This document shows, one piece after another, positions 8,713-16,829 of a DNA stretch of 64,000 nt. The stretch spans positions 1 through 64,000 of the forward strand of contig NZ_PENI01000032.1 of the NCBI RefSeq assembly GCF_003688995.1. The letters run 5' to 3'. Below the pieces are notes generated by a model. It saw nothing but the letters and a program-made list of their open reading frames with translations, had not been told where the DNA came from and ran no database searches. The translations under genes and the position numbers were made by a program. Position 1 is the first letter of the stretch. Every line of letters begins with the position of its first letter. The DNA is from Streptomyces shenzhenensis. Lineage in GTDB: Bacteria > Actinomycetota > Actinomycetes > Streptomycetales > Streptomycetaceae.

Positions 8713-10641
8713 TCAGTCGACCTCGGCGACCGCCTGCGCGAACTGCGCCTTGTACAGCCGCGCGTAGGCACCGTCGGCCGCCAACAGCTCGGCGTGCGCG
8801 CCCTGTTCGACGATCGAACCGTTCTCCATGACGAGGATCGTGTCCGCGTCCCGGATGGTGGAGAGCCGGTGGGCGATGACGAACGAGGTCCGGCCGTGCT
8901 GGAGCTTCGCCATCGCCTTCTGGATCAGCACCTCGGTACGGGTGTCCACGGAGCTGGTCGCCTCGTCGAGCACCAGGATCACCGGGTCGGACAGGAACGC
9001 CCGCGCGATGGTGATGAGCTGCTTCTCACCGGCGCTGACCCCCGTGCCCTCGTCGTCGAGCACCGTGTCGTAGCCGTCCGGCAGCGTACGCACGAAGCGG
9101 TCGGCGTGGGCCGCCCGCGCCGCCTCCTCGATCTCGCCCCGGGTGACCTCGCGCGCGGCGCCGTACGCGATGTTCTCCGCGATCGTGCCGCCGAACAGCC
9201 AGGTGTCCTGGAGCACCATGCCGATGCCGGAGCGCAGTTCGTCCCGGGACATCCGCGCGATGTCGACGCCGTCGAGGGTGATGCGTCCGCCGGACACGTC
9301 GTAGAACCGCATGAGCAGATTGACCAGCGTGGTCTTGCCCGCACCGGTCGGGCCGACGATCGCGACCGTGTGACCGGGCTCGACCGCCAGCGACAGATCC
9401 TCGATCAGCGGCTTGTCCGGGTCGTAGCGGAAGGACACGCCCTCCAGCGCCACCCGGCCGCGCAGCTCCGCCGGCCGCTCGCCGGGCACCGGATCCGCCT
9501 CCTGCTCCTCCGCGTCCAGGAGTTCGAAGATCCGCTCGGCGGAGGCGACACCCGACTGCACCAGGTTCGCCATCGAGGCGACCTGGGTCAGCGGCATCGA
9601 GAACTGCCGCGAGTACTGGATGAAGGCCTGCACATCACCGATCGACAGCGAGCCCGAGGCGACCCGCAGTCCGCCGACGACCGCCACCAGCACATAGTTG
9701 AGGTTCGAGACGAACATCATCAGCGGCTGCATGATCCCGCTGTTGAACTGCGCCCTGAACCCGGCCTCGTACAACGCCTCGTTCTGCTCGGCGAACTGCT
9801 GCGCCGACTCCTGCTGCCGCCCGAACACCTTCACCAGGGTGTGCCCGGTGTACATCTCCTCGACGTGCCCGTTCAGCTTGCCGGTCGAGCGCCACTGCTG
9901 CACGAAGTGCGGCTGGGAGCGCTTGCCGACCCGGGTGGCGACGACGAACGACAGCGGCACGGTGATGAGCGCGACCAGCGCCAGCAGCCATGACACCCAG
10001 AACATCATCGCCAGTACGCCGATGATGGTGAGCAGCGAGTTGATGAGCTGCCCCATCGACTGCTGGAGCGTCTGCCCGATGTTGTCGATGTCGTTGGTGG
10101 CCCGGGAGAGCACCTCGCCGCGCTGGCGCTTGTCGAAGTACGACAGCGGCAGCCGCGACAGCTTCGCCTGCACCGCCTCGCGCATCCGGTACATCGTGCG
10201 GTTGACGGCCCGGTTCACCAGCCGGGTCGCCACCGCCATCAGCAGACCGGCCACGAGAAAGGTGGCCAGCGCGAACAGCAGGACATCGCCGACGGCGCCG
10301 AAGTCGATGCCCCGGCCCGGGGTGAAGTCGGTGCTCCTCAGCATGTCCGCGATGGCGCCCTCGCCCCGCTCGCGCATGGACTGGAGCGCCTGCTCCTTGG
10401 TGGCCCCGGCCGGCATCTGGCGGCCGATGATGCCCGCGAAGACCAGGTCGGTGGCCCTGCCGAGGATCTTCGGGCCGATCACGCTGAGGCCCACGCTGAC
10501 GACCACGCACAGCAGCAGGCCGTAGATCGTCACGCGTTCGGGCCGGAACAGGCCGATGAGCCGCTTGCCCGACTTCGTGAAGTCCATCGACCGCTGGTCC
10601 GGGCCTGCCCCGGCCATCATGCGTCCCATGGGACCGGCCAT
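8713..10641 (-). CDS. ABC multidrug-type exporter, half-transporter B (canonical catalytic Glu)
   Basis: A 642-residue fusion of a six-helix exporter membrane domain (residues about 30-330) and an ATPase domain. The ATPase has Walker A GPTGAGKTT, a degenerate signature VSAGEKQ in place of LSGGQ, and Walker B VILVLDEATSSVD with the catalytic Glu, then an H-loop IAHRLST. Its ATG overlaps the TGA of the upstream gene by one base, implying translational coupling. The pair most likely forms a heterodimer; the substrate is unknown. Confidence 0.88.
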   Translation of the reverse strand: MAGPMGRMMAGAGPDQRSMDFTKSGKRLIGLFRPERVTIYGLLLCVVVSVGLSVIGPKILGRATDLVFAGIIGRQMPAGATKEQALQSMRERGEGAIADMLRSTDFTPGRGIDFGAVGDVLLFALATFLVAGLLMAVATRLVNRAVNRTMYRMREAVQAKLSRLPLSYFDKRQRGEVLSRATNDIDNIGQTLQQSMGQLINSLLTIIGVLAMMFWVSWLLALVALITVPLSFVVATRVGKRSQPHFVQQWRSTGKLNGHVEEMYTGHTLVKVFGRQQESAQQFAEQNEALYEAGFRAQFNSGIMQPLMMFVSNLNYVLVAVVGGLRVASGSLSIGDVQAFIQYSRQFSMPLTQVASMANLVQSGVASAERIFELLDAEEQEADPVPGERPAELRGRVALEGVSFRYDPDKPLIEDLSLAVEPGHTVAIVGPTGAGKTTLVNLLMRFYDVSGGRITLDGVDIARMSRDELRSGIGMVLQDTWLFGGTIAENIAYGAAREVTRGEIEEAARAAHADRFVRTLPDGYDTVLDDEGTGVSAGEKQLITIARAFLSDPVILVLDEATSSVDTRTEVLIQKAMAKLQHGRTSFVIAHRLSTIRDADTILVMENGSIVEQGAHAELLAADGAYARLYKAQFAQAVAEVD

Positions 10642-12443
10642 CAGGCAGCCTCCGCTTCCGTGAGCTGGGAGAGCACGATCTCCCGGTAGGTCTCGTTGCC
10701 CGCCATCAGCTCATGGTGGCGGCCGGTGCCGACGACCCGGCCCTCGTCGAGCACCACGATCCGGTCGGCGTCCCGGATGGTCGCCACCCGCTGGGCCACG
10801 ATCACCACGGTGGCCTCGGCGGTCTCCCGGGAGAGCGCGCCGCGCAGGGCGGCGTCGGTGGCGTAGTCGAGGGCGGAGAAGGAGTCGTCGAAGAGGTAGA
10901 TCTCCGGGCGCTGGACGAGCGTACGGGCGATGGCCAGCCGCTGCCGCTGACCGCCGGAGACATTGGTGCCGCCCTGCGCGATCGGCGCGTCGAGGCCGCC
11001 CTCCAGCTGCTGTACGAAGCTCTTGGCCTGCGCCACCTCCAGCGCCTGCCACAGCTCCTCGTCGGTGGCGTCCGGATTGCCGTACCGCAGATTGGTGGCG
11101 ACCGTGCCGGCGAACAGATACGGCTTCTGCGGCACCAGACCGACCGTTCTGGCGAGCAGTGCCGGATCGACGCTCGCCACGGGCACGCCGTCCACGAGCA
11201 CCTCGCCGTCGGTGGCGTCGAACAGCCGCGGGACCAGTCCGAGCAGCGTCGACTTGCCGCTGCCCGTCGAGCCGATCACGGCGGTCGTCTCGCCCGGCCG
11301 GGCCTCCAGGTCGATGGACCTCAGCACCGGCTCCTCGGCCCCCGGGTAACGGAAACCGGCCCCGCGGATCTCCAGGTGGCCGTGCCGGCGCAGCTCCGTG
11401 ACGGGTGCCGTCGGCGGCGCCACGCTGGACTCGGTCCCCAGGACCTCCTCGATGCGCTCGGCGCAGACCTCCGCGCGCGGCACCATCATGAACATGAAGG
11501 TGGCCATCATCACGGACATCACGATCTGCATCAGATAGGCGAGGAACGCGGTCAGGTCGCCGATCGCCATGCCGCCGCTGTCGATGCGGTGGGCGCCGAA
11601 CCAGACGACCGCGATCGAGGAGACGTTCACCACGGTCATGACGATCGGGAACATCAGCGCCAGCATCCGCCCGGTGGCCAGCTGCATCTCGGTCAGGTCG
11701 CCGTTGGCCCTGCCGAACCGATACTGCTCGTACTCGTCCCGGACGAACGCGCGGATGACCCGGTTGCCGGTGATCTGCTCGCGCAGCACCCGGTTCACTG
11801 TGTCCAGCCGCTCCTGCATGGACCGGAACAGCGGACGCAGCCGGCGCACGATCAGCATCACGGAGATGCCCAGCACCGGTACGACCGCGATCAGGACCGC
11901 GGACAGCGGGACGTCCAGGCCGAGGGCGAGGATGATGCCGCCCACGCACATGATGGGCGCGGACACCATCAGCGTGAACGTCATCAGCACCAGCATCTGG
12001 ACCTGCTGCACGTCATTGGTGGTACGGGTGATCAGCGAGGGCGCGCCGAAGTGGCCCACCTCGCGTGCGGAGAAGGACTGCACCCGCCCGAAGACGGCGG
12101 CCCGCACGTCCCGGCCGAGCGCGGACGCGGTCTTCGCGCCGTAGTACACGGCGCCGATGTTGCACACGACCTGTGCGAGGGAGATGCCGATCATCAGCGC
12201 GCCGAAGGACAGGATGTAACCCGTGTCACCCTTCACGACGCCGTTGTCGATGATGTGCGCGTTGAGCGTGGGCAGATAGAGAGTGGCGCTGGTCTGCAGG
12301 AGTTGCAGCAGCACCAGGAGAACTATGGGTTTCTTGTAGGGCCTGAGATAGGTCCGCAGAAGTCGTATGAGCACGCTGGGTCTCTTTGCGTCGGCGGTGG
12401 GGCGTGTCGGTGCGCCCTTGGCCCCTATCGTCGGACACTCCAC
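10641..12443 (-). CDS. ABC multidrug-type exporter, half-transporter A (Asp at catalytic position)
   Basis: A 600-residue exporter half. The membrane domain starts near residue 30 (RTYLRPYKKPIVLL). The ATPase has Walker A GSTGSGKST and a perfect VSGGQRQR signature, but Walker B reads IYLFDDSFSALD, with Asp where the catalytic Glu normally stands. Together with the partner's damaged signature this predicts one degenerate and one active ATP site, as in known heterodimeric exporters such as BmrCD. GTG start preceded by GAGGT. Confidence 0.88.
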   Translation of the reverse strand: MECPTIGAKGAPTRPTADAKRPSVLIRLLRTYLRPYKKPIVLLVLLQLLQTSATLYLPTLNAHIIDNGVVKGDTGYILSFGALMIGISLAQVVCNIGAVYYGAKTASALGRDVRAAVFGRVQSFSAREVGHFGAPSLITRTTNDVQQVQMLVLMTFTLMVSAPIMCVGGIILALGLDVPLSAVLIAVVPVLGISVMLIVRRLRPLFRSMQERLDTVNRVLREQITGNRVIRAFVRDEYEQYRFGRANGDLTEMQLATGRMLALMFPIVMTVVNVSSIAVVWFGAHRIDSGGMAIGDLTAFLAYLMQIVMSVMMATFMFMMVPRAEVCAERIEEVLGTESSVAPPTAPVTELRRHGHLEIRGAGFRYPGAEEPVLRSIDLEARPGETTAVIGSTGSGKSTLLGLVPRLFDATDGEVLVDGVPVASVDPALLARTVGLVPQKPYLFAGTVATNLRYGNPDATDEELWQALEVAQAKSFVQQLEGGLDAPIAQGGTNVSGGQRQRLAIARTLVQRPEIYLFDDSFSALDYATDAALRGALSRETAEATVVIVAQRVATIRDADRIVVLDEGRVVGTGRHHELMAGNETYREIVLSQLTEAEAA

Positions 12444-12480
12444 CCGCGTTACCTCAACTGATTAACCCACGGGCAGAGCA

Positions 12481-12960
12481 GCGCCCCAAAGGGGCGCGGG
12501 GAACTGCGCGACTAGCCACGATGGCGCCGCAGTCGGCCGACGACGCTGCGCGGCCCTTGCTGCGGAGCACTTGGCGAGACCGGTACCGGCAGCGCCCCGA
12601 AGGGGCGCGGGGCTGTATCGATATGCGGCTCCGCCGCGCGGGCGCGACCAGCCACGACGGCGCTGCGCGGCCTGCGGAGTCGCTTGGCGGGACCTGGCAG
12701 TGCCCCGAAGGGGCGCGGGGAACTGCGCGACTAGCCACGATGGAGCCGCAGCCGGCCGACGACGCTGCGCGACCCTTGCCGCGGAGCGTTTGGCGGGACC
12801 GGTACCGGCAGCGCCCTGAAGGGGCGCGGGGCTGTATCGATATGCGGCTCCGCCGCGCGGGCGCGACCAGCCACGACGCTGTCGCAGCGGACCGACGACG
12901 CTGCACAACCCTCGCGCGGGCGCGACCAGCCACGACGCTGCCGTAGCCGACCGACGACGC
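12481..12960. repeat. Cluster of five GCGCCCC-type intergenic repeats, partly a 219-bp tandem duplication
   Basis: Copies begin near 12,481, 12,592, 12,701 and 12,811, with a partial copy near 12,918. Each full copy opens with a palindrome like GCGCCCC-GAA-GGGGCGC. Two subtypes alternate: one continues GGGAACTGCGCGACTAGCC, the other GGGGCTGTATCGATATG. Copies 1+2 and 3+4 are offset by 219-220 bases, so the pair was duplicated as a block. The gap 12,444-13,029 holds no credible gene. An inverted single copy lies at 2343-2413. Confidence 0.8.
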
Positions 12961-13029
12961 TGTACAACCCCGCGTGGACGCGTGCCGCAGCCGAAAAAAC
13001 CGACGCCCCCCTGCCCCACCCGCGGAGCG

Positions 13030-14481
13030 CTACGCCTGGAATGCCCCAGGATGAGCCTGCTCCCGTACCGACATGTACTGCTGCCGTACCGCCTGCCCCA
13101 CGGCCAGGTCGTCTCCCGGGTCCAGGACCTGCGCCGTCGCGCCCTGCCAGATGGGCGGGGTACGCGGGTCGAGGGACCCCTGGGAGACACCCAGCGCCCA
13201 GGCGGCCTGCCGGGCGGCGCCGATCGCGGCGTAGTCGGCGGGCTGCGGCACGACGACCTGCGCGCCGAACAGCGCGGGCGCCACGGCCTGCACGGCGGGC
13301 AACTCGGCCGCAGGCCCGAGCAGGAAGACCCGGTGCACCTCCACGCCCCGCCCGCGCAGCACGTCCAGCGCGTCCGCGAGACCGCACAGCATGCCCTCGA
13401 AGGCGGCCCGCGCCAGATGCTCCGGCCGCATCGACTCGCGCCGCAGCCCCGCCAGGGTCCCGGCGGTGTGCGGCAGGTTCGGCGTCCGCTCGCCCTCCAG
13501 ATAGGGCAGCAGCACCAACCCGTGCGCCCCAGGCGTCGACTTCATCGCCAGCTCGGACAGGGCGTCCAGGTCGGGCAGGCCGAGCAGTTCGGCGGCGCCG
13601 CGCAGGGCCCGTACGGCGTTCAGAGTGGTGACGACCGGCAGGTGCAGGCCGGTCGCGTCGGCGAGCGAGGTGATCATCCCGGACTGGTCGGTGAGCGCCT
13701 CCGGGTGGACCGCCATCACGGAGCCCGAGGCCCCCAGCGACACCACGGCGTCCCCGAGGCCGATACCGAGCCCGAAGGCGGCGGCCATCGTCTCCCCGGT
13801 CCCGGCGGAGATCAGCAGCCCCTCCGGCGTCGTACCGGCCGCGTCCGCCGGGCCGATCACTTCGGGGAGCACGGCCTGGTGACCGAGCGCCAGCTCGACC
13901 AGGTCGGACCGGTAGCCGCCGGTGGCCGCCGACCAGTACCCGGTCCCCGAGGCGCCGCCCCGGTCGGTGGTCCGCCGGACCGGCCGGCCGAGCAGCTGCC
14001 ACACCAGCCAGTCGTGGGCCTGGAACAGGAGGGCGATGCGCTGCGCGTTCTCGGGTTCGGTCCGGGCGAGCCAGCGCAGCTTGGTGATCGGGTGCGCGGC
14101 CTGCGGCACACTGCCCACCGCCTGCGCCCACGCCTCCCGCCCGCCGAGCGCGTCGATCAGGTCGGCCGCCGCGACCTGCGCCCGCTTGTCGCCGCCCACC
14201 AGCGCCGGGCGCACCGTGTTGCCCTGCGCGTCGAGCGGGATCAGCGCGTTCTGCTGCGCGGAGACGCCGATGGCCTGGACGCCCTCCAGCAGTCCGCCGC
14301 CGGCCGCCTCCCCCAGGGACAGCAGCCAGGCCTGCGGATCGATGTCGGAGGGGCGCCCGCCGCCGGGACTCTCCACGGGGTGCGGCGCATAGCCCTGCCG
14401 GAGCACGGCCCCCGTGTCCGTGTCGCAGACGACGATGCGAGTGAAATCGGGCGAGCTGTCCAACCCGGCGACTATCCCCAT
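13030..14481 (-). CDS. xylB: FGGY-family carbohydrate kinase, xylulokinase-like
   Basis: A 483-residue sugar kinase of the actin-like ATPase fold. It has the N-terminal phosphate motif GIVAGLDSSPDFTRIVV, the FGGY N-domain signature region (VSAQQNALIPLD, HPITKLRWL), an ISAGTGETMAAAFGLG ATP-binding segment and FLLGPAAELPAVQAVAPALFG in the C-domain. Xylulokinases phosphorylate D-xylulose to feed the pentose phosphate pathway. No xylA is adjacent, so the exact sugar is uncertain. ATG at 14,481. Confidence 0.75.
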   Translation of the reverse strand: MGIVAGLDSSPDFTRIVVCDTDTGAVLRQGYAPHPVESPGGGRPSDIDPQAWLLSLGEAAGGGLLEGVQAIGVSAQQNALIPLDAQGNTVRPALVGGDKRAQVAAADLIDALGGREAWAQAVGSVPQAAHPITKLRWLARTEPENAQRIALLFQAHDWLVWQLLGRPVRRTTDRGGASGTGYWSAATGGYRSDLVELALGHQAVLPEVIGPADAAGTTPEGLLISAGTGETMAAAFGLGIGLGDAVVSLGASGSVMAVHPEALTDQSGMITSLADATGLHLPVVTTLNAVRALRGAAELLGLPDLDALSELAMKSTPGAHGLVLLPYLEGERTPNLPHTAGTLAGLRRESMRPEHLARAAFEGMLCGLADALDVLRGRGVEVHRVFLLGPAAELPAVQAVAPALFGAQVVVPQPADYAAIGAARQAAWALGVSQGSLDPRTPPIWQGATAQVLDPGDDLAVGQAVRQQYMSVREQAHPGAFQA

Positions 14482-14572
14482 GACCGAAATTCTGCCGTAT
14501 CGCGGGGCTTGCTTTGGCCGTGGGCGGTTCAGCGCCGCCGGGGTGACACGCCCGGCGGCGGGACGGCGCCGG

Positions 14573-14878
14573 CTATGTGTTGCTGGTGCCCCAGTCGTCC
14601 TCGCCGGAGCCGCCGGCGGTGTGTTCCCGCAGGGTGCGGACCCGGTGAGCCACCGAGTCGGGCATCCGGTCGCCGACCTTCTCGCTCACGGTGTGCAGCG
14701 CCCGGCCCGCGAACTGCCGCCCCTGTTGGGCCGCAGTTTCCGCGGTGTTGCGGACAGCGGGGTTCTGCGCGAACTGCCGAGCGGACTTCTTCAGCTGCTC
14801 GTAACGCTCGCGTCCGGCCCTCGTGCCCAGTACGTAGCCCAGGGCGAGTCCGGCGACGAACGTGAGCCGGTAGCGCAT
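14573..14878 (-). CDS. YtxH-like small membrane-associated protein
   Basis: A 101-residue protein starting MRYRLTFVAGLALGYVLGT, a single N-terminal glycine-rich membrane helix (the YtxH signature). An amphipathic, Ala/Arg/Gln-rich helical region (YEQLKKSARQF, TAETAAQQGRQF) follows, then an acidic tail. The larger open frame to 15,292 is an antisense read through the two tRNA-Asn genes and is not real; the ATG at 14,878 has AAGGG upstream. Function of the family is not established. Confidence 0.7.
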   Translation of the reverse strand: MRYRLTFVAGLALGYVLGTRAGRERYEQLKKSARQFAQNPAVRNTAETAAQQGRQFAGRALHTVSEKVGDRMPDSVAHRVRTLREHTAGGSGEDDWGTSNT

Positions 14879-15037
14879 GGCGGCCACCCTTCCCTTGCGA
14901 TAGGTCTGCTGTGTGGCAACGACGCGAGAGAGTACCGATTGGCGGAGCACCCCCCTGCTTGCGCTAATGTATGTGTCGCAGCGAGCGCGCGCCCCTTGGC
15001 AGATGCCCAAGGAGGTACGTTCGATGCAACGAGGCAT

Positions 15038-15110
15038 TCCTCCGTAGCTCAATTGGCAGAGCAGCCGGCTGTTAACCGGCAGGTTACTGGTTCGAGTCCA
15101 GTCGGGGGAG
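15038..15110 (+). tRNA. tRNA-Asn (GTT)
   Basis: A 73-base cloverleaf: acceptor TCCTCCG pairs with CGGGGGA, the anticodon loop CTGTTAA carries GTT, and the T arm has GGTTCGAGTCC. The discriminator is G and no CCA is encoded. First of two identical tandem copies, separated by five bases. Confidence 0.97.
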
Positions 15111-15115
15111 CTCGG

Positions 15116-15188
15116 TCCTCCGTAGCTCAATTGGCAGAGCAGCCGGCTGTTAACCGGCAGGTTACTGGTTCGAGTCCAGTCGGGGGAG
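15116..15188 (+). tRNA. tRNA-Asn (GTT), second identical copy
   Basis: Identical over 73 bases to the copy at 15,038. A rho-independent terminator follows at 15,200. Confidence 0.97.
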
Positions 15189-15199
15189 CATGCTGAACG

Positions 15200-15223
15200 A
15201 GGACCCCGAAGGGGTCCTTTTTC
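15200..15223 (+). terminator. Rho-independent terminator of the tRNA-Asn pair
   Basis: AGGACCCC-GAA-GGGGTCCT followed by TTTT, an 8-bp stem with a T tract, unusually canonical for this genome. Confidence 0.9.
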
Positions 15224-15365
15224 ATGTCCGCGCCGTATCCCGGGAACCACCCGGACCGGGGTGGAGTCCTCAAGGTCATGTAAGCCGACCATCCGAGGCA
15301 GGAGATCGTATGAGCGGCTATGCTGCGGCAGACGGCGCGCACACTTGTACGCGACACGCCGCTAT

Positions 15366-15439
15366 GGGGCGGTAGCTCAGCCGGTTAGAGCAGCGGACTC
15401 ATAATCCGTCGGCCGTGGGTTCGAGTCCCACCCGCCCCA
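15366..15439 (+). tRNA. tRNA with anticodon CAT (Ile2 or elongator Met), prophage attachment site
   Basis: A 74-base cloverleaf: acceptor GGGGCGG with CCGCCCC, D arm AGCTCAGCCGGTTAGAGC, anticodon loop CTCATAA, T loop GGTTCGAGTCC. CAT with a non-initiator acceptor means elongator Met or, more likely in my view, the lysidine-modified Ile2 tRNA. Bases from 15,396 on are part of the 47-bp att repeat, so the 3' half now present was supplied by the integrated phage. The gene remains intact. Confidence 0.9.
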
Positions 15440-15442
15440 CCC
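15396..15442 (+). other. attL, 47-bp core repeat
   Basis: Runs from the anticodon arm to three bases past the tRNA discriminator. It is identical to 53,170-53,216. The complete tRNA is on this side. Confidence 0.95.
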
Positions 15443-15452
15443 TCGCGGATCA

Positions 15453-15476
15453 GTGCAGGAACGTTCTTACCTGCAC
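15453..15476. other. 24-bp inverted repeat just inside attL
   Basis: GTGCAGG and CCTGCAC arms flank a 10-base centre containing AACGTT. A 24-bp copy lies at 53,228-53,251 just outside attR. It could bind integrase, an excisionase or a host protein; the sequence alone does not decide. Confidence 0.6.
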
Positions 15477-15485
15477 CGGAGCCCC

Positions 15486-15510
15486 AGCCCCTCCACACCG
15501 GAGGGGCTTT
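15486..15510 (+). terminator. Terminator after the att-site tRNA
   Basis: AGCCCCTC and GAGGGGCT arms (15,486-15,493 and 15,501-15,508) followed by TT. The outer copy beyond attR has the same element. Confidence 0.75.
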
Positions 15511-15531
15511 CGGCGTCTCTGAAGATCTTTT

Positions 15532-15552
15532 GCTCAGCCGAAGCTCAACCGA
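15532..15552. promoter_or_regulatory. Putative integrase arm-type site, left
   Basis: GCTCAGCCG, two bases, then GCTCAACCGA. The same tandem motif with the same spacing and orientation is found inside the other prophage end at 53,003-53,023. Confidence 0.5.
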
Positions 15553-15641
15553 AAGTAGATGATCACGACGCCGAGGGCTCACCAAACAACACGCCGAGGC
15601 GTCGGCGGAGCAACGCCTCAACAGCCGAGCGGACATGGAGC

Positions 15642-15673
15642 GGCCCCGGCCGGATCGGCGTCCGGCCGGGGCC
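15642..15673 (-). terminator. Strong hairpin ending the CxxC operon
   Basis: Perfect 13-bp arms, GGCCCCGGCCGGA at 15,642-15,654 and its complement at 15,661-15,673, with a six-base loop. It lies downstream of the leftward operon ending at 15,723. A second weaker hairpin (CCCGCCCG arms) is at 15,678-15,719. Confidence 0.7.
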
Positions 15674-15722
15674 TGATCCCGCCCGCACCCGTGAATCACG
15701 GGGTACAGGACCGGGCGGGGGT

Positions 15723-15881
15723 CTACGGGGTGTGCTGCCGCGGTGCGGTCTGCTGAGGCATCTTCGGGCACCGGCCGCCCGGGTGGGTGTACACGGGCGA
15801 GACGGCGCCGGTCGGGCGCAGCGGGGACACCTCGTCGGCCGGGCCCTCGATGGGCTTGTCGCAGCGGCGGCAGATCTTCAC
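15723..15881 (-). CDS. 52-residue CxxC protein, last gene of the cargo operon
   Basis: Begins VKICRRCDKPI and later has GGRCPK, so it carries one CxxC pair plus a distant Cys and could be a partial zinc ribbon. GTG start with a full AAGGAGG five bases upstream, overlapping the previous stop by four bases (GTGA). Family not recognised. Expression should be coupled to the three upstream CxxC genes. Confidence 0.6.
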   Translation of the reverse strand: MKICRRCDKPIEGPADEVSPLRPTGAVSPVYTHPGGRCPKMPQQTAPRQHTP

Positions 15882-16096
15882 GGAGTACCTCCTTGGCGAT
15901 CGTGCTCCGGTGCGCAGCCGGGGCAGGCGTAGACCTCGACGTCGAGGACGTGCACGCCTTCCCGGCCGCGCGCGATGCCGGCCGACACGGCACCGGTCAC
16001 GTCGAGCAGGCTCTTGGCGCACCAGCAGCACGCCCACCCCGAGTACTGGGCATAGGACAGGGACGCGGCGGGCGGCGGCTCGGGCCGCGGGGTCAT
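15878..16096 (-). CDS. 72-residue CxxC protein with a close paralog beyond attR
   Basis: A Pro-rich start, then WACCWCAKSLLD and, near the end, YACPGC: two Cys pairs spaced like a small zinc-ribbon fold. The first 60 residues are almost identical to the protein at 54,584-54,940. Four-base overlap with both neighbours. No catalytic motif is visible; function unknown. Confidence 0.65.
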   Translation of the reverse strand: MTPRPEPPPAASLSYAQYSGWACCWCAKSLLDVTGAVSAGIARGREGVHVLDVEVYACPGCAPEHDRQGGTP

Positions 16097-16293
16097 GGCT
16101 GGTCGGCGAACGGGACCAGGCCGTGTGCCTTCCGGCACCGGCCGCAGGCGAACAGATTCCCGGCCGTGCACGGCCCCGATCCCGCCTCCACTACCTGGAC
16201 CAGCCGGATGTCGTCGGCGAACTGCCGGCACCAGTGGCACAGGCCGTACCTGCCCTGCGTTCCGGGAGGGGTGCCGTCCATCTGCACGGTCAT
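16093..16293 (-). CDS. 66-residue CxxC protein, paralog of 54,937-55,116
   Basis: LCHWCRQFADDIRLVQ and LFACGRCRKAHGLVPFAD give a CxxC-x(about 30)-CxxC spacing typical of a single zinc site. The closing LVPFADQP matches LVPLADRP in the paralog. ATG overlaps the upstream stop (ATGA). Confidence 0.65.
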   Translation of the reverse strand: MTVQMDGTPPGTQGRYGLCHWCRQFADDIRLVQVVEAGSGPCTAGNLFACGRCRKAHGLVPFADQP

Positions 16294-16625
16294 CGCTGGC
16301 CTCCGTCGGTGAGGCTGAGCAGCTCCCTGCGCGCCGAGCAGTCGCGGCGGCTGCGGCAGGTAGAGCAGGTGCGGGCGTGGAGGGCGGCGACCCGGCGAGC
16401 CTCGGCGCGCACGCATGCCGTGCAGCCCCGCGGGTACCAGCAGGCGCCGCTCTCAGTGCCGGGCCGTTGCCGCGGACCGAGGCTCGTAACGGCGCCGGCG
16501 GTCAGGCGCGTTCTGCACCAGACGCACGCACGCCCGCACACCTGGTCTTCCGTCAGGCTGCGGATCGGGGGGAGCGGCAAAAGGTGGACTGCCCCCATAG
16601 GCAGTGAAGTTGTAGCGTGCGGCAT
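16290..16625 (-). CDS. 111-residue Cys-rich protein, first gene of the cargo operon
   Basis: Contains CGRACVWCRTRL, GACWYPRGCTAC and CSTCRSRRDC: at least three Cys pairs, so probably two zinc sites. ATG at 16,625 has GAGGAG five bases upstream. The paralog beyond attR (55,113-55,443) is frameshifted. It diverges from the DUF6879 operon across the 204-base control region. Confidence 0.65.
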   Translation of the reverse strand: MPHATTSLPMGAVHLLPLPPIRSLTEDQVCGRACVWCRTRLTAGAVTSLGPRQRPGTESGACWYPRGCTACVRAEARRVAALHARTCSTCRSRRDCSARRELLSLTDGGQR

Positions 16626-16829
16626 GTCGACTCCTCGCAGTCGGCCACGCCCCGGGAGGCCCGCCGCCTCGCCGGGGTTTCATCTGTCCACCGACGCTAG
16701 GAGCATGCACAGCCCGTCAGCCAGGAATGTGCACCGATGTACACGCGTCTTATTTGCGCCCTTGACCTGCATACCCGGTCGCATCACGGTGATGTACATC
16801 CCTGAACACGACGAGCAGCGGAGACGACC
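16626..16829. promoter_or_regulatory. Divergent control region of the prophage cargo module
   Basis: Separates the leftward CxxC operon from the rightward regulator operon. GATGTACA occurs at 16,736-16,743 and 16,791-16,798, and GTGCAC lies just before the first copy. These are candidate operator half-sites for the Scr1-type regulator encoded downstream. A TTGACC -35-like box lies near 16,762; its -10 partner is unclear. Confidence 0.4.

Noticed and set aside
10713..12461. 582-residue open frame on the plus strand
   Set aside because: Antisense to the ABC half-transporter with clear motifs; composition His/Asp/Gly-rich as expected for a shadow.
14879..15292. N-terminal extension of the YtxH protein
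   Set aside because: It would translate antisense through both tRNA-Asn genes, giving the repeated SPDWTRTSNLPVN peptide often seen as a tRNA artefact.
15723..16625. Toxin-antitoxin interpretation of the CxxC operon
   Set aside because: No toxin fold or nuclease motif, and four rather than two genes; zinc-ribbon proteins of unknown role fit better.
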